Assembly (NCBI GenBank): GCA_947499955.1
Contig: CANMQI010000025.1
Span: 1-64,000, forward strand
Direction: 5' to 3'
Length of the DNA: 64,000 nt
DNA from: an uncultured Granulosicoccus sp.
GTDB lineage: Bacteria; Pseudomonadota; Gammaproteobacteria; Granulosicoccales; Granulosicoccaceae
Shown piece after piece: positions 1-7,987 of the stretch (position 1 is the stretch's first letter; every line of letters starts with the position of its first letter). The translations under genes were made by a program, and so were the position numbers. The notes under the pieces were generated by a model that worked only from the letters and a program-made list of their open reading frames with translations, did not search any database and was not told where the DNA came from.

Positions 1-3000
1 TCGAGGATGCCACGACGCAGGTGACTGGACAGAGCTTCGCCGTGGCGGTAACCAACGAGGACGATGCGCCGGAACCGGTCATCAACGGCGCTTCTGTTAC
101 AGAAGGCGGTACGGTGAATATCACCCTCGCCGAATTGACGGCGAATGACCCGGACACCGATCCGTCGGCCATTCGCTATACCGCCAGCATTGACCCCGCG
201 ATTGGTCAGCTGCTGGTCAATGGCAGCGTCAACAACAGCTTTACCGAACAGGATCTGATCGACAAGGTCGTGGTCTATAAAGACAAGGGTAATCACGTCG
301 GTGTCGAGAACAATTGGACCGACAGTTTTACCTTCACCGTCGAAGATGACACGACTCAGTTGACAAGCCAGGTCTTCGAAATTGCCGTGACCAATGTCGA
401 TGATGCGCCCGCACCGATCATCAACGGCGCTTCTGTTACAGAAGGCGGTACGGTGAATATCACCCTCGCCGAATTGACGGCGAATGACCCGGACACCGAT
501 CCGTCGGCCATTCGCTATACCGCCAGCATTGACCCCGCGATTGGTCAACTGCTGGTCAATGGCAGCGTCAGAAATACCTTTACCGAACAGGATCTGATCG
601 ACAAGGTTGTGGTCTATGAAGACAAGGGTAATCACGTCGGTGTCGAGAACAATTGGACCGACAGTTTTACCTTCACCGTCGAAGATGACACGACTCAGTT
701 GACCGGCCAGGTCTTCGAAATTGCCGTGACCAATGTCGATGATGCGCCAGTCATTCAGCCAATGCAGGGAATAGAGATACAGGAAAACGGGCTGCTGGTC
801 CTGACCGTCCAACACCTGGGTGTTGAAGATGTTGATACTGCAGATAGTGATCTTGTTTATGCGATCAGTGACCTGAAATCAGGCGAACTGATCGTCGATG
901 ATCTTGTACGAAACGAATTCACTCATGCCGATTTGATCGCTGAAAAAGTGCTCTTTGATCACGATGGGGCAGAACCTTCTCGGGAAGCGGGTTTTACTGT
1001 CGTTCTGTCGGACAGCTCCAGTGAGCTGCCTGCGGAGAGCGTACTGTTTCGGGTGACACCAATACATGATGAGACACCTGTCGCCTTGGATCACCAGTTG
1101 TCGGGAGCTCGTGGCGAATTTCTGAGTGAGCTTGATTCAGGTGCACAGAGCCTGCTTCAAGGCGTTGTCGACCTTGATGAGCCGATTGGCGTGCTCGAAG
1201 CCAGTCTGGATGAGTTGCCGACTCATGGCACTGCCATAATCAATGCCGATGGTACGTTCACCTATCATCACGATGGCAGTGAAACATTCAGTGACAGCTT
1301 TACTTACACGATCACGGATGAAGGCGGAAATATTTCCATGGCTGCGACAGTGAGTATCAGTGTGAGTGGGAACTCCGCACCGGTAATTACAGGCTCCGTA
1401 GCGGATCAGACTGCTGTGGAGGCGCAACCATTCTCGCTGGTGCTGGAGAATGAGCTGTTCAGTGATGTTGACGAAGGTGACACGCTTGTATGGGAAATTG
1501 TGCAGGCAGATGGTTCTGTATTGCCATCATGGCTCAGCTTTGACGAGTCCGGCAAGACACTCTTCGGTACACCTGGCGATGCAGACACGGGGCAGCTGTC
1601 TCTGTATCTCAGAGCAACCGATTCAGAGGGCGCAGTCTCTCGAGACATCGCGTTCTCACTGAACGTTGGCAATGTCAATCAGGCGCCGTTGCTTGACACC
1701 GATGCTCGGGTAGTCGTGGCGGAGAACCAGGCTGGTGCCGCGGTTGCAACAGTCACCATCAGTGATCCGGATAGAGGTGATGTGCTGACATCATTTCTGA
1801 GTGATGACAGGTTCACGTTTGATGGCAATGTGATCAGCCTGAAACCTGGTGAAAGCCTGGACCATGAGAACGAACCCGATCTGACGCTGACCATCTTTGT
1901 CTCGGATGGTGAGGGTGGCTCTGTCAGTCGTGAGATAGTCATTAGCACGCAGGATGTGAATGATGTGCCTGTCGCGCAAGGCGGAGCACAACAGTTGAGC
2001 GTGGGGCATGAGGAGCCGATGAATCTGCCGACAGGCTTGTTTTCTGACCAGGATAACGACCCGCTTACCTATACGCTGGAACCGCGTGATAGTGGAGAGC
2101 TTCCTGCCTGGATAATTTTTGACCCGGCCACCCTGGCCATCTCGCTCGGCGATGTGCCTGATGGTATTGAATCTCTGCCCTTGAATCTGCTGGCGGATGA
2201 TGGACGAGGTGGCAGGGCAGAGTTGCAATTGGACTTGCAGATTGAGCCGAAGTCAGAACCGGCCAATCCGGTGGAACCTGAACCCGAACCCGAACCCGAA
2301 CCTGAACCTGAACCTGAACCTGAACCTGAACCTGAACCTGAACCTGAACCTGAACCTGAACCTGAACCCGAGCCTGAACCCGAAAGATTTGTTGATACCG
2401 GCTCTCTGCTGGAAGGGTTGGCATCGGAAACACTGGTAATGAGCAGCAGATTGAGTCCGGTTGAAATCAGCGATGATTCCAGTGCCATTGTCGATAACAG
2501 CGTGGACTCTAAATCCGAAAGGATACCGAATGTCGAGGGTGTCGAACGAGTGTCCACCGCAGAGTTGTCAGAACGAATCAGGAACGTATCCGAGGCGCGT
2601 GTCATCTCTGAGCAGATCGGCGAATCGTTCAAGGCAAAGCGCCTGGGTGTCGTCAAGGACTCTGCGGTGGATATCTTCAGCCCATCGGTCAATCTGGCCG
2701 ACCTGTTTGCTGCTGCCGAGAAGACGGATATGGAGACGCTGTCCATGCTGGCCAGCAATTTCGAGAATCAGCAACAGGAACTCGAGTCTCAGCAGAAGCT
2801 CAGCAAGGCGCTGGTTGGCTCGTCCATCACGATCACTTCGGGGTTTTCAGTCGGGTATCTGATCTACCTGATTCGAGGCGGGGCCATTGTCAGCAGCATG
2901 CTAAGCTCACTACCAGCCTGGAGATTCGTTGACCCCTTGCCTATCCTTGGTTCCATGGGAGAGGCTGGGCAGGGTGATAGCGAAACCCTGGAATCCATTG

Positions 3001-3035
3001 TCAGTGAACACGACAAAGGCAAGCGCAAGGCCTGA
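1..3035 (+). CDS. Giant cadherin/CSPG-repeat protein with C-terminal membrane segment (5' end outside window)
   Basis: The frame is open to the left edge, so only the last ~1010 codons are here. Numbering residues from nucleotide 21: two almost identical ~113-residue CSPG-type (cadherin-like) repeats at 21-246 (DSFTFTVEDD, FTEQDLI), a diverged third at ~247-354, an Ig/VCBS-like domain at ~355-450 (DGTFTYHHDG), a dystroglycan-type cadherin domain at ~452-553, a cadherin domain at ~556-650 and a second dystroglycan-type domain at ~651-745. An 18-fold Glu-Pro linker (752-787) follows, then ~215 residues with a short coiled region and a hydrophobic helix near 935-955, ending in a GGAIVSSML...PAWRFVDPLPIL motif and a basic tail. 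This composition is typical of very large adhesin-like surface proteins. I infer a membrane-anchored adhesion or envelope role. The substrate, export route and N-terminus are not visible. Confidence 0.85.
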   Translation, partial: EDATTQVTGQSFAVAVTNEDDAPEPVINGASVTEGGTVNITLAELTANDPDTDPSAIRYTASIDPAIGQLLVNGSVNNSFTEQDLIDKVVVYKDKGNHVGVENNWTDSFTFTVEDDTTQLTSQVFEIAVTNVDDAPAPIINGASVTEGGTVNITLAELTANDPDTDPSAIRYTASIDPAIGQLLVNGSVRNTFTEQDLIDKVVVYEDKGNHVGVENNWTDSFTFTVEDDTTQLTGQVFEIAVTNVDDAPVIQPMQGIEIQENGLLVLTVQHLGVEDVDTADSDLVYAISDLKSGELIVDDLVRNEFTHADLIAEKVLFDHDGAEPSREAGFTVVLSDSSSELPAESVLFRVTPIHDETPVALDHQLSGARGEFLSELDSGAQSLLQGVVDLDEPIGVLEASLDELPTHGTAIINADGTFTYHHDGSETFSDSFTYTITDEGGNISMAATVSISVSGNSAPVITGSVADQTAVEAQPFSLVLENELFSDVDEGDTLVWEIVQADGSVLPSWLSFDESGKTLFGTPGDADTGQLSLYLRATDSEGAVSRDIAFSLNVGNVNQAPLLDTDARVVVAENQAGAAVATVTISDPDRGDVLTSFLSDDRFTFDGNVISLKPGESLDHENEPDLTLTIFVSDGEGGSVSREIVISTQDVNDVPVAQGGAQQLSVGHEEPMNLPTGLFSDQDNDPLTYTLEPRDSGELPAWIIFDPATLAISLGDVPDGIESLPLNLLADDGRGGRAELQLDLQIEPKSEPANPVEPEPEPEPEPEPEPEPEPEPEPEPEPEPEPEPEPEPERFVDTGSLLEGLASETLVMSSRLSPVEISDDSSAIVDNSVDSKSERIPNVEGVERVSTAELSERIRNVSEARVISEQIGESFKAKRLGVVKDSAVDIFSPSVNLADLFAAAEKTDMETLSMLASNFENQQQELESQQKLSKALVGSSITITSGFSVGYLIYLIRGGAIVSSMLSSLPAWRFVDPLPILGSMGEAGQGDSETLESIVSEHDKGKRKA
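81..758 (+). repeat. Two tandem 339-bp near-identical repeats
   Basis: The copies run 81-419 and 420-758, each encoding one 113-residue CSPG-like domain. By eye they differ at about nine positions (for example aacaacagc against agaaatacc, and acaagcc against accggcc), roughly 97% identical. The residues just before the first copy (EDATTQ...NEDDAPEP) also resemble a repeat end, so the array probably continues left of the window. Confidence 0.9.
2274..2381 (+). repeat. Hexanucleotide microsatellite GAACC(T/C) x18 (one GAGCCT), encoding (Glu-Pro)18
   Basis: Eighteen consecutive hexamers, GAACCT or GAACCC with a single GAGCCT unit, form a rigid acidic linker between the last cadherin-like domain and the membrane-proximal region. 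The unit is a multiple of three, so slippage would change linker length without breaking the frame. Confidence 0.95.
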
Positions 3036-3090
3036 GATGTGCGCAACTGTTCAATAAATCTCCATCGGGTGGTAGCTGAGGTACTGCAAG

Positions 3091-3387
3091 GTGACTGATT
3101 CGAGCCATGACTATCAGGCAGTGGCATGTGGTCTCCATGATTACATCGAGCTGGCCTGTATCCATCACTGTCGAGTGAGAGTGTCACTCGTCAGTGAGAG
3201 TGACGGTAGGATGCCTGAACCACAGGAGTACGTGGGCGTTGCAAGGACCACGCAAACGGTGAAGGGGGATGGTGAGTACCTGCTTCTGGAAATGGATGGT
3301 CAGACACAGCCCATCAGGCTCGATTACATCGAGACACTGGAGCCACTGGACGACGTGGCAGGTTTCGGTAAAATCCGGTTTCGCTGA
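3091..3387 (+). CDS. rof: Rof/YaeO-like Rho-binding antiterminator
   Basis: A 98-residue protein with the Rof pattern: YxxVxCxxxDYIELACIHH near the N-terminus, followed by beta strands and the (L/I)RLDYI segment. Rof is a small Sm-like fold protein that binds the RNA-binding domain of Rho and inhibits termination; here that is inferred from sequence pattern only. The start is GTG at 3091 with GAGG about 9 nt upstream. It sits 55 nt after the large repeat protein and 52 nt before the aldo/keto reductase and could be cotranscribed with either. The acidic N-terminal half and insert are slightly longer than in E. coli Rof (~84 residues). Confidence 0.7.
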   Translation: MTDSSHDYQAVACGLHDYIELACIHHCRVRVSLVSESDGRMPEPQEYVGVARTTQTVKGDGEYLLLEMDGQTQPIRLDYIETLEPLDDVAGFGKIRFR

Positions 3388-3439
3388 AAATCGCTCTTGC
3401 TATACTTCCCGGCCATGCTGCGAACTCTCAGGGAAAGTG

Positions 3440-4441
3440 ATGACTGGACTGGCAACTCGACGGATTGGTAATACGTCCCTGGAAGTGACTGAATTGGGTC
3501 TGGGTTGTGCGGCCATGGCCGGCAATCATCAACCGAACAGTGATGAGAATATTGTCGGCGCCATTGACGAGGCTTTACAGCATCATGTCCGATACGTCGA
3601 TACGGCGCCATTCTATGGCTTCGGCCGATCTGAACATTTCGTGGGGAACGCTCTCAGATATCGTGATGACCATGTGCTGTCGACAAAAGCTGGACGATTG
3701 CTGGCTCCCGGCTTGCCCACCGATTCCTCGGCTGGCGAATGGCCCGGCAGTTTTCCTTTTCATCAGGTTTACAACTATTCCTACGATGGGGTCATGCGCT
3801 CGTACGAAGACAGTCTGCAGCGAATGGGGCTGGATCGGATAGACATTCTGTTGTTGCATGATATCGGCGTCATGCAGCACGGCGAAGAGGCCAACCGTGC
3901 CTATTTTGCCGATGCCATGAGCGGTGGTTACAAGGCGCTGGACGAGCTGCGTTCCAATGGGGACATCAAGGCTATCGGTCTGGGCGTCAATGAGCGCGAA
4001 ATCTGCCTGGAAGCGATGAACCATGGCGATTGGGATGCATTCCTGCTGGCCGGGCGCTATACCTTGCTGGAGCAGGATCCGCTGGATGATCTGTTCCCGG
4101 CGTGCGCCGCTGCAGGCACGTCCATTATCCTGGGCGGACCGTTCAACTCGGGAATACTCGCCGGTGGCGACACCTGGAACTATGCTCGGGCACCTGAGCC
4201 GGTCATGGACAAGGTCCGCAAGATCAGGGACGTCTGCGAATCACATGGCGTGCCGCTACCGGCTGCGGCCCTTCAGTTCCCGCTGGGCTCTTCTCAAGTA
4301 TCCACTGTGATTCCCGGCCCCAGAACCAGGCGCGATATGCAACAGATTCTGCAGTGGTTCAACATGCCGATACCAGCAAGTCTGTGGAGCGATCTGCAGG
4401 GTGCTGGATTGATTCGAGCGCAAGCCCCACTACCGAGCTGA
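3440..4441 (+). CDS. Aldo/keto reductase, D-threo-aldose (fucose) 1-dehydrogenase type
   Basis: The 333-residue product is an NAD(P)-dependent AKR barrel. Counting from the ATG at 3440, the catalytic tetrad is Asp54 (YVDTAPFYG), Tyr59, Lys83 (LSTKAGR) and His140 (ILLLHDIG). A C-terminal cofactor segment, VSTVIPGPRTRRDM, follows. Length and the DTAPFYGFGRSE motif fit the subfamily that includes fungal and bacterial D-threo-aldose/L-fucose dehydrogenases and pyridoxal 4-dehydrogenase; the substrate cannot be fixed. I chose 3440 because CAGGGAAAG precedes it and the protein begins in the usual family way; an in-frame extension to 3269 overlaps the Rof gene. It converges with the hydrolase gene 7 nt downstream. 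Confidence 0.85.
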   Translation: MTGLATRRIGNTSLEVTELGLGCAAMAGNHQPNSDENIVGAIDEALQHHVRYVDTAPFYGFGRSEHFVGNALRYRDDHVLSTKAGRLLAPGLPTDSSAGEWPGSFPFHQVYNYSYDGVMRSYEDSLQRMGLDRIDILLLHDIGVMQHGEEANRAYFADAMSGGYKALDELRSNGDIKAIGLGVNEREICLEAMNHGDWDAFLLAGRYTLLEQDPLDDLFPACAAAGTSIILGGPFNSGILAGGDTWNYARAPEPVMDKVRKIRDVCESHGVPLPAAALQFPLGSSQVSTVIPGPRTRRDMQQILQWFNMPIPASLWSDLQGAGLIRAQAPLPS

Positions 4442-4448
4442 TCCAGTG

Positions 4449-5225
4449 TCAATCGGCAGCCAGAACGGCACGATGAAACTCGCGTAGCACTCGATTGACG
4501 GCGGTGCTGTGTTCCAGATGAGGAAGGTGACCACAGGTTTCCAGCAGGTGTATTTCGCCGGGCAATCTGCGGATCGAATGCTGTTCCGGAGGATTGATTC
4601 GATCCTGCAGTCCCCAGACGCTGTTACAGGGAATATCAATGTCACTCAAGCGGAGCAATGTCGCATCCAGCTCGATCTGTGCAGAGGCCAGGCCTGCGGC
4701 AATCCGCTGAAGATTGGCGCGCGTGCCATCCTGCTCCAGATAGTCCAGAACTCTTCCGGCAAGGCTTCGACTGATCATGCGAGGATCATGCACCAGCATT
4801 TGCAGCAGTTCCACGATACGCAGCTCGTCGGCTGCATCGTGGAAGCCGCTCAGAAATTCCATGTGGATGCTGCCGCCCACGCCGGCGGGTGATATCAGAA
4901 ACAGTGACTGGACCTGGACAGGAGTCTGTGTGGCCAGTTCCATCGCAATTCTTGCTCCAAGGCTGTGACCGACAAGATGTGCACGATGGATTCCCGCGTC
5001 CTGCAGGCTCTTTCCGACTCGTTCGACCATTGCCGACAAAGAGCCATCACCGCAGTCACGATCACCTTTGCCATGGCCTGGCAAGTCCAGGAGCCACACG
5101 CTGGCTCTGTTGAGCAAGGCAGGCGTTGTTGTCAGCCATGTAAACCGGTCTGCACCGTAACCATGGATGAGAACCACTGTGGGGCCATTGCCGCCCAGTC
5201 TGCTTAGCGGTATATCGGAAGTCAT
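4449..5225 (-). CDS. Alpha/beta-fold hydrolase
   Basis: The product is a cytoplasmic serine hydrolase of ~258 residues. Visible motifs are the oxyanion strand VVLIHGYGAD, the nucleophile elbow GHSLG (Ser ~88), the acid region around VWGLQDRINPP and the histidine in ETCGHLPHLEH. It resembles the MhpC/acetoin-E2-like esterase group; the substrate is not identifiable. ATG at 5225 is taken as start, with a GTG three codons upstream (5234) as alternative; neither has a clear Shine-Dalgarno. It is the next minus-strand gene after the strong terminator at 5289-5314, so it probably has its own promoter in 5226-5290. Confidence 0.8.
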   Translation of the reverse strand: MTSDIPLSRLGGNGPTVVLIHGYGADRFTWLTTTPALLNRASVWLLDLPGHGKGDRDCGDGSLSAMVERVGKSLQDAGIHRAHLVGHSLGARIAMELATQTPVQVQSLFLISPAGVGGSIHMEFLSGFHDAADELRIVELLQMLVHDPRMISRSLAGRVLDYLEQDGTRANLQRIAAGLASAQIELDATLLRLSDIDIPCNSVWGLQDRINPPEQHSIRRLPGEIHLLETCGHLPHLEHSTAVNRVLREFHRAVLAAD

Positions 5226-5288
5226 GAGGGTCACTGAAGATCATTCTGGAGCAGCCTTCAGGCTTGCTCGACAAGGATGCACTGAATC

Positions 5289-5314
5289 AAAAAAGCCTCG
5301 TTGAACGAGGCTTT
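5289..5314 (-). terminator. Intrinsic terminator downstream of phaC
   Basis: Read on the minus strand: AAAGCCTCG, loop TTCAA, CGAGGCTTT followed by more T. This is a perfect 9-bp stem (5292-5300 with 5306-5314) with a U-tract, placed to end the phaC transcript before the hydrolase gene. Confidence 0.9.
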
Positions 5315-5364
5315 ACATACTCCGGTTCAGCCTGAAATATGGGGCTGACAAATTCGCCCTTCGG

Positions 5365-5461
5365 GAGTCTGTGTGCGCCCGTCCGCCTGCGTTGCCCCTC
5401 CTCGACGCACTCCAGGTGCGCCTTCGTCGGGTCGCCTTGTCGGACGGTCGCACGCAGACTC
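5365..5461. repeat. Long imperfect inverted repeat in the phaC 3' region
   Basis: A 21-nt arm at 5365-5385 (GAGTCTGTGTGCGCCCGTCCG) pairs with 5441-5461 with two mismatches. Inside lie further complementary blocks (CGACG 5403-5407 with CGTCG 5425-5429, and GCAC with GTGC). It occupies the space between the phaC stop and the terminator. It may be an mRNA 3'-end structure, a REP-like element or a small-RNA source. Confidence 0.75.
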
Positions 5462-5490
5462 TGAGTATTGTCCTGTTTCCTATCGAGCCA

Positions 5491-7269
5491 CTAGCTCTTG
5501 ATGGATACAAAACTTCCAGGAGCGTCTTCGATCACCTTCAGCTTGCCGGAACCCGGAATGCGCTTGGCAACCTGCTTGCCAGACAAGGGAGCCAGCCACT
5601 GGTTCCAGTCGGTCCACCAGGAGCCCTTGAATTCCTCTGCACCGTCCAGCCACAGGTCGAGATCTTTCGGCTGGTTCTCGTTGATCCAGTAATTGTATTT
5701 TCCGGCAGAAGGGGGATTGATGACACCGGCGATATGGCCTGATCCTGCCAGCATGAATCGCACAGGTCCTGAATACAGACTGGTGGATTTGAAGACGGAT
5801 GGGTAGGGGGCGATATGGTCTTCCCTGGCGGCCTGAAGGTAGATGGGGATGGTCACCTTGGACAGATCGATAGGCACGCCCTTGAGAGAGATGCCGCCGG
5901 GTTTGGACAGATTGTTATTGATGTACATTTCGCGCAGATAGAAAAGATGCGTCTTTCTTGGCATGCGTGTGGAATCTGCATTCCAGTAGAGAAGATCGAA
6001 CTTCAGCGGATCCTTGCCCAGCAGGTAGTTGTCGACATAAAAAGACCAGATCAGATCATTGGCCCGCAACATGTTGAACGTGGTGGCCATGGAACTACCA
6101 TCGAGATAGCCCTTTTCGTCCATGATGCGTTCAAGGTGATCGACCTGAGCTTCGTCGGTGAAGATCTTGAGGTCGCCAGCTTCTGAAAAGTCCGCTTGAG
6201 ATGCAAAGAACGTCGCAGCCTTGACGCGATCATCGCCGGTCTCTGCCATATAGGCCAGAGTTGCACTGAGTAGAGTGCCGCCGATGCAGTAGCCAATCAT
6301 GGACACTTCGCGCTCGCCAGTGGCGTCTTCCACCGCGTCGAGCACGTCCAGGATACCTTCCTGCATATAGTCTTCGAAGGTCTTGTCACCCAGTTCAGCA
6401 TCAGGGTTGACCCATGAGATGACAAACACCGTGTATCCCTGTTCGACAGCCCAGGCGATGAAGGAATTCTTGGGTTGCAGGTCGAGTATGTAGTACTTGT
6501 TGATCCAGGGTGGCGCAATGACGAGGGGGCGCTGGTGAACCTTGGCTGTGGTGGGTTCGTACTGAATCAGCTGTACCAGGTCGTTCTGATAGACAATCTT
6601 GCCCGGCGTGGTTGCAATGTTCTCACCCAAGGTAAACGCATTGGGGTCGGACATCATGATGGTGAGCTGGCTGGTCTTGGGGTCAAGATCGCGTTGCAGG
6701 TTCTGCAGGCCTTTCATGATGCTCTGTCCGCCCGTATCGATCATGGTGCGAATGGCTTCAGGGTTGGTCAGCAGGAAATTGGATGGGGCAAAGGCATCTG
6801 CCAGAAGCTGGGAATGAAAGACGATTTTCTTCTTGTCGTTTTCGCTCAGGCCTTCGATGGCGGTCATGGTATTGACCATCCAGCGGGACGTGATCAGGTA
6901 GGATTTCCGGATGTAGTCGAATATGGGGTTGGATGTCCAGTCCTCATGCCTGAAGCGGCGGTCGAATGCAGCTGCATCACCGTCGGCGCTCATTTTCATC
7001 AGCGCCATGGCCGCCTGTTGCATCAGCTCCATGTGCTCCTTCCAGAGCTCATAGTTGGCCTGCATCAGCTTCATGGGATCGCTTGCCATGACCTTGGCTG
7101 CGTTTGCAAACGATGGCCCGACGTTCATCGGGTCCATGTTCTTCGTCACCATTTCATGTGACTGATTGAGCATCTCAGTCATCATGGTCGTGTTCTTGTG
7201 CCAGATTTCGGAGAATGAGCGAGTCATCTCTTCCATCTGGTTTTGCATGGTGTCGTCTTTTTCGGTCAC
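5491..7269 (-). CDS. phaC: Class I poly(3-hydroxyalkanoate) synthase
   Basis: PhaC polymerises (R)-3-hydroxyacyl-CoA, chiefly 3-hydroxybutyryl-CoA, into PHA on the granule surface. The 592-residue length and N-terminal PhaC domain (~90-260) are class I. The lipase-like box is GYCIGG with the expected nucleophile Cys328, followed by Asp484 (AREDHIAPYP) and His512 (AGSGHIAGV), the full catalytic triad. Typical PhaC segments such as PPWINKYYILDL and WNADSTRMP are present. The first 50 residues are Met-rich and helical. The start is GTG at 7269 or ATG at 7248; neither has a strong ribosome site. It is last in the minus-strand pha cluster, 118 nt after phaR, and ends before a strong terminator. 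Confidence 0.97.
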   Translation of the reverse strand: MTEKDDTMQNQMEEMTRSFSEIWHKNTTMMTEMLNQSHEMVTKNMDPMNVGPSFANAAKVMASDPMKLMQANYELWKEHMELMQQAAMALMKMSADGDAAAFDRRFRHEDWTSNPIFDYIRKSYLITSRWMVNTMTAIEGLSENDKKKIVFHSQLLADAFAPSNFLLTNPEAIRTMIDTGGQSIMKGLQNLQRDLDPKTSQLTIMMSDPNAFTLGENIATTPGKIVYQNDLVQLIQYEPTTAKVHQRPLVIAPPWINKYYILDLQPKNSFIAWAVEQGYTVFVISWVNPDAELGDKTFEDYMQEGILDVLDAVEDATGEREVSMIGYCIGGTLLSATLAYMAETGDDRVKAATFFASQADFSEAGDLKIFTDEAQVDHLERIMDEKGYLDGSSMATTFNMLRANDLIWSFYVDNYLLGKDPLKFDLLYWNADSTRMPRKTHLFYLREMYINNNLSKPGGISLKGVPIDLSKVTIPIYLQAAREDHIAPYPSVFKSTSLYSGPVRFMLAGSGHIAGVINPPSAGKYNYWINENQPKDLDLWLDGAEEFKGSWWTDWNQWLAPLSGKQVAKRIPGSGKLKVIEDAPGSFVSIKS

Positions 7270-7387
7270 TGTATTTCTCTGTATCGTTGCAGTTTGCTGG
7301 CACTAGCCGAACACGGCGAACCTGCTTTGATCTATGTCATGCAACCCACTGACAGGGACGCGCGTTCCGGTTGACAACCCGAATCAC

Positions 7388-7858
7388 TTATTCCTTCTTC
7401 TTGCCCGACTCCGCAGAAGGTTCATCTGCTGGAGGGGTGAACATGGTCTCCCATGTCTTCATGTTGTTCGAAACCAGTTCTCTCATCGTATCCAGCGGCG
7501 TATTGGACAGCATATCCTGCATTTGCGTTTGAACGGTACGCTGCTGACTGACGAATGTGCTAACGCTTTTCTGAAGGTACTCCGCCATCATGCCCTGCAT
7601 GGGGTTACCGTAGAATCTGATCAGTTGCGCCAACAGTAATTCGGTGAGAATGGGCTGACCGCCTGATTGCTCCTGTTCGACAATGATCTGGAGCAGTAGA
7701 GGGCGAGTGATGTCATCGCCGGTTGTGTCTTCTATGATCTGGATATCATCACCGTCGACAATCATCTCGCGGATGTTGCTCAGGGTGACGTGTTTGCTGG
7801 CTTCCGTGTCGTAGAGTCGCCGATTGGCGTATTTTTTTATTATTCTAGGTTTCTTCAC
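7388..7858 (-). CDS. phaR: PHA synthesis transcriptional repressor PhaR
   Basis: PhaR binds DNA and PHA granules and represses phasin and related genes until polymer appears. The diagnostic N-terminal DNA-binding domain is clear (RIIKKYANRRLYDTEASKHV, then LSNIREMIVDGDDI), followed by the PHB-accumulation domain (ITRPLLLQIIVEQEQ, FYGNPMQGMM) and a charged tail; ~156 residues. GTG at 7858 is chosen because it puts the start just before the conserved domain and GGA lies 9 nt upstream. TTG/ATG codons at 7924/7921 would add 21-22 unconserved residues. Likely targets are the TGC-N-GCA elements near 9171-9216, 10413-10425 and 10558-10593. Confidence 0.95.
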   Translation of the reverse strand: MKKPRIIKKYANRRLYDTEASKHVTLSNIREMIVDGDDIQIIEDTTGDDITRPLLLQIIVEQEQSGGQPILTELLLAQLIRFYGNPMQGMMAEYLQKSVSTFVSQQRTVQTQMQDMLSNTPLDTMRELVSNNMKTWETMFTPPADEPSAESGKKKE

Positions 7859-7930
7859 GACGACGTTTCCAGCCTCTTGTTCGATACTGCATTCTACACT
7901 GTAGCACCGGACAGGATTCATCAACCGACA

Positions 7931-7973
7931 TGAAGAAACCCAGCTCTCTACACAACGTTACGTGTAGAGGCTG
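7931..7973 (-). terminator. Hairpin after the long phasin gene
   Basis: CAGC-CTCTACAC (7941-7953, one bulged T) pairs with GTGTAGAG-GCTG (7962-7973) around AACGTTAC. On the minus strand it is followed by GGGTTTCTTC, a weak U-tract. It lies between the long phasin and phaR and may uncouple abundant phasin transcription from the repressor gene. Confidence 0.6.
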
Positions 7974-7987
7974 GCCGGTACTGCATT

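Noticed and set aside
2069..2758. Minus-strand frame with a long Gly-Ser repeat
   Set aside because: It is the antisense reading of the Glu-Pro hexanucleotide repeat; the plus-strand protein has clear domains.
6475..7161. 228-codon plus-strand frame opposite phaC
   Set aside because: Codon-mirrored shadow of phaC with no recognisable domain.
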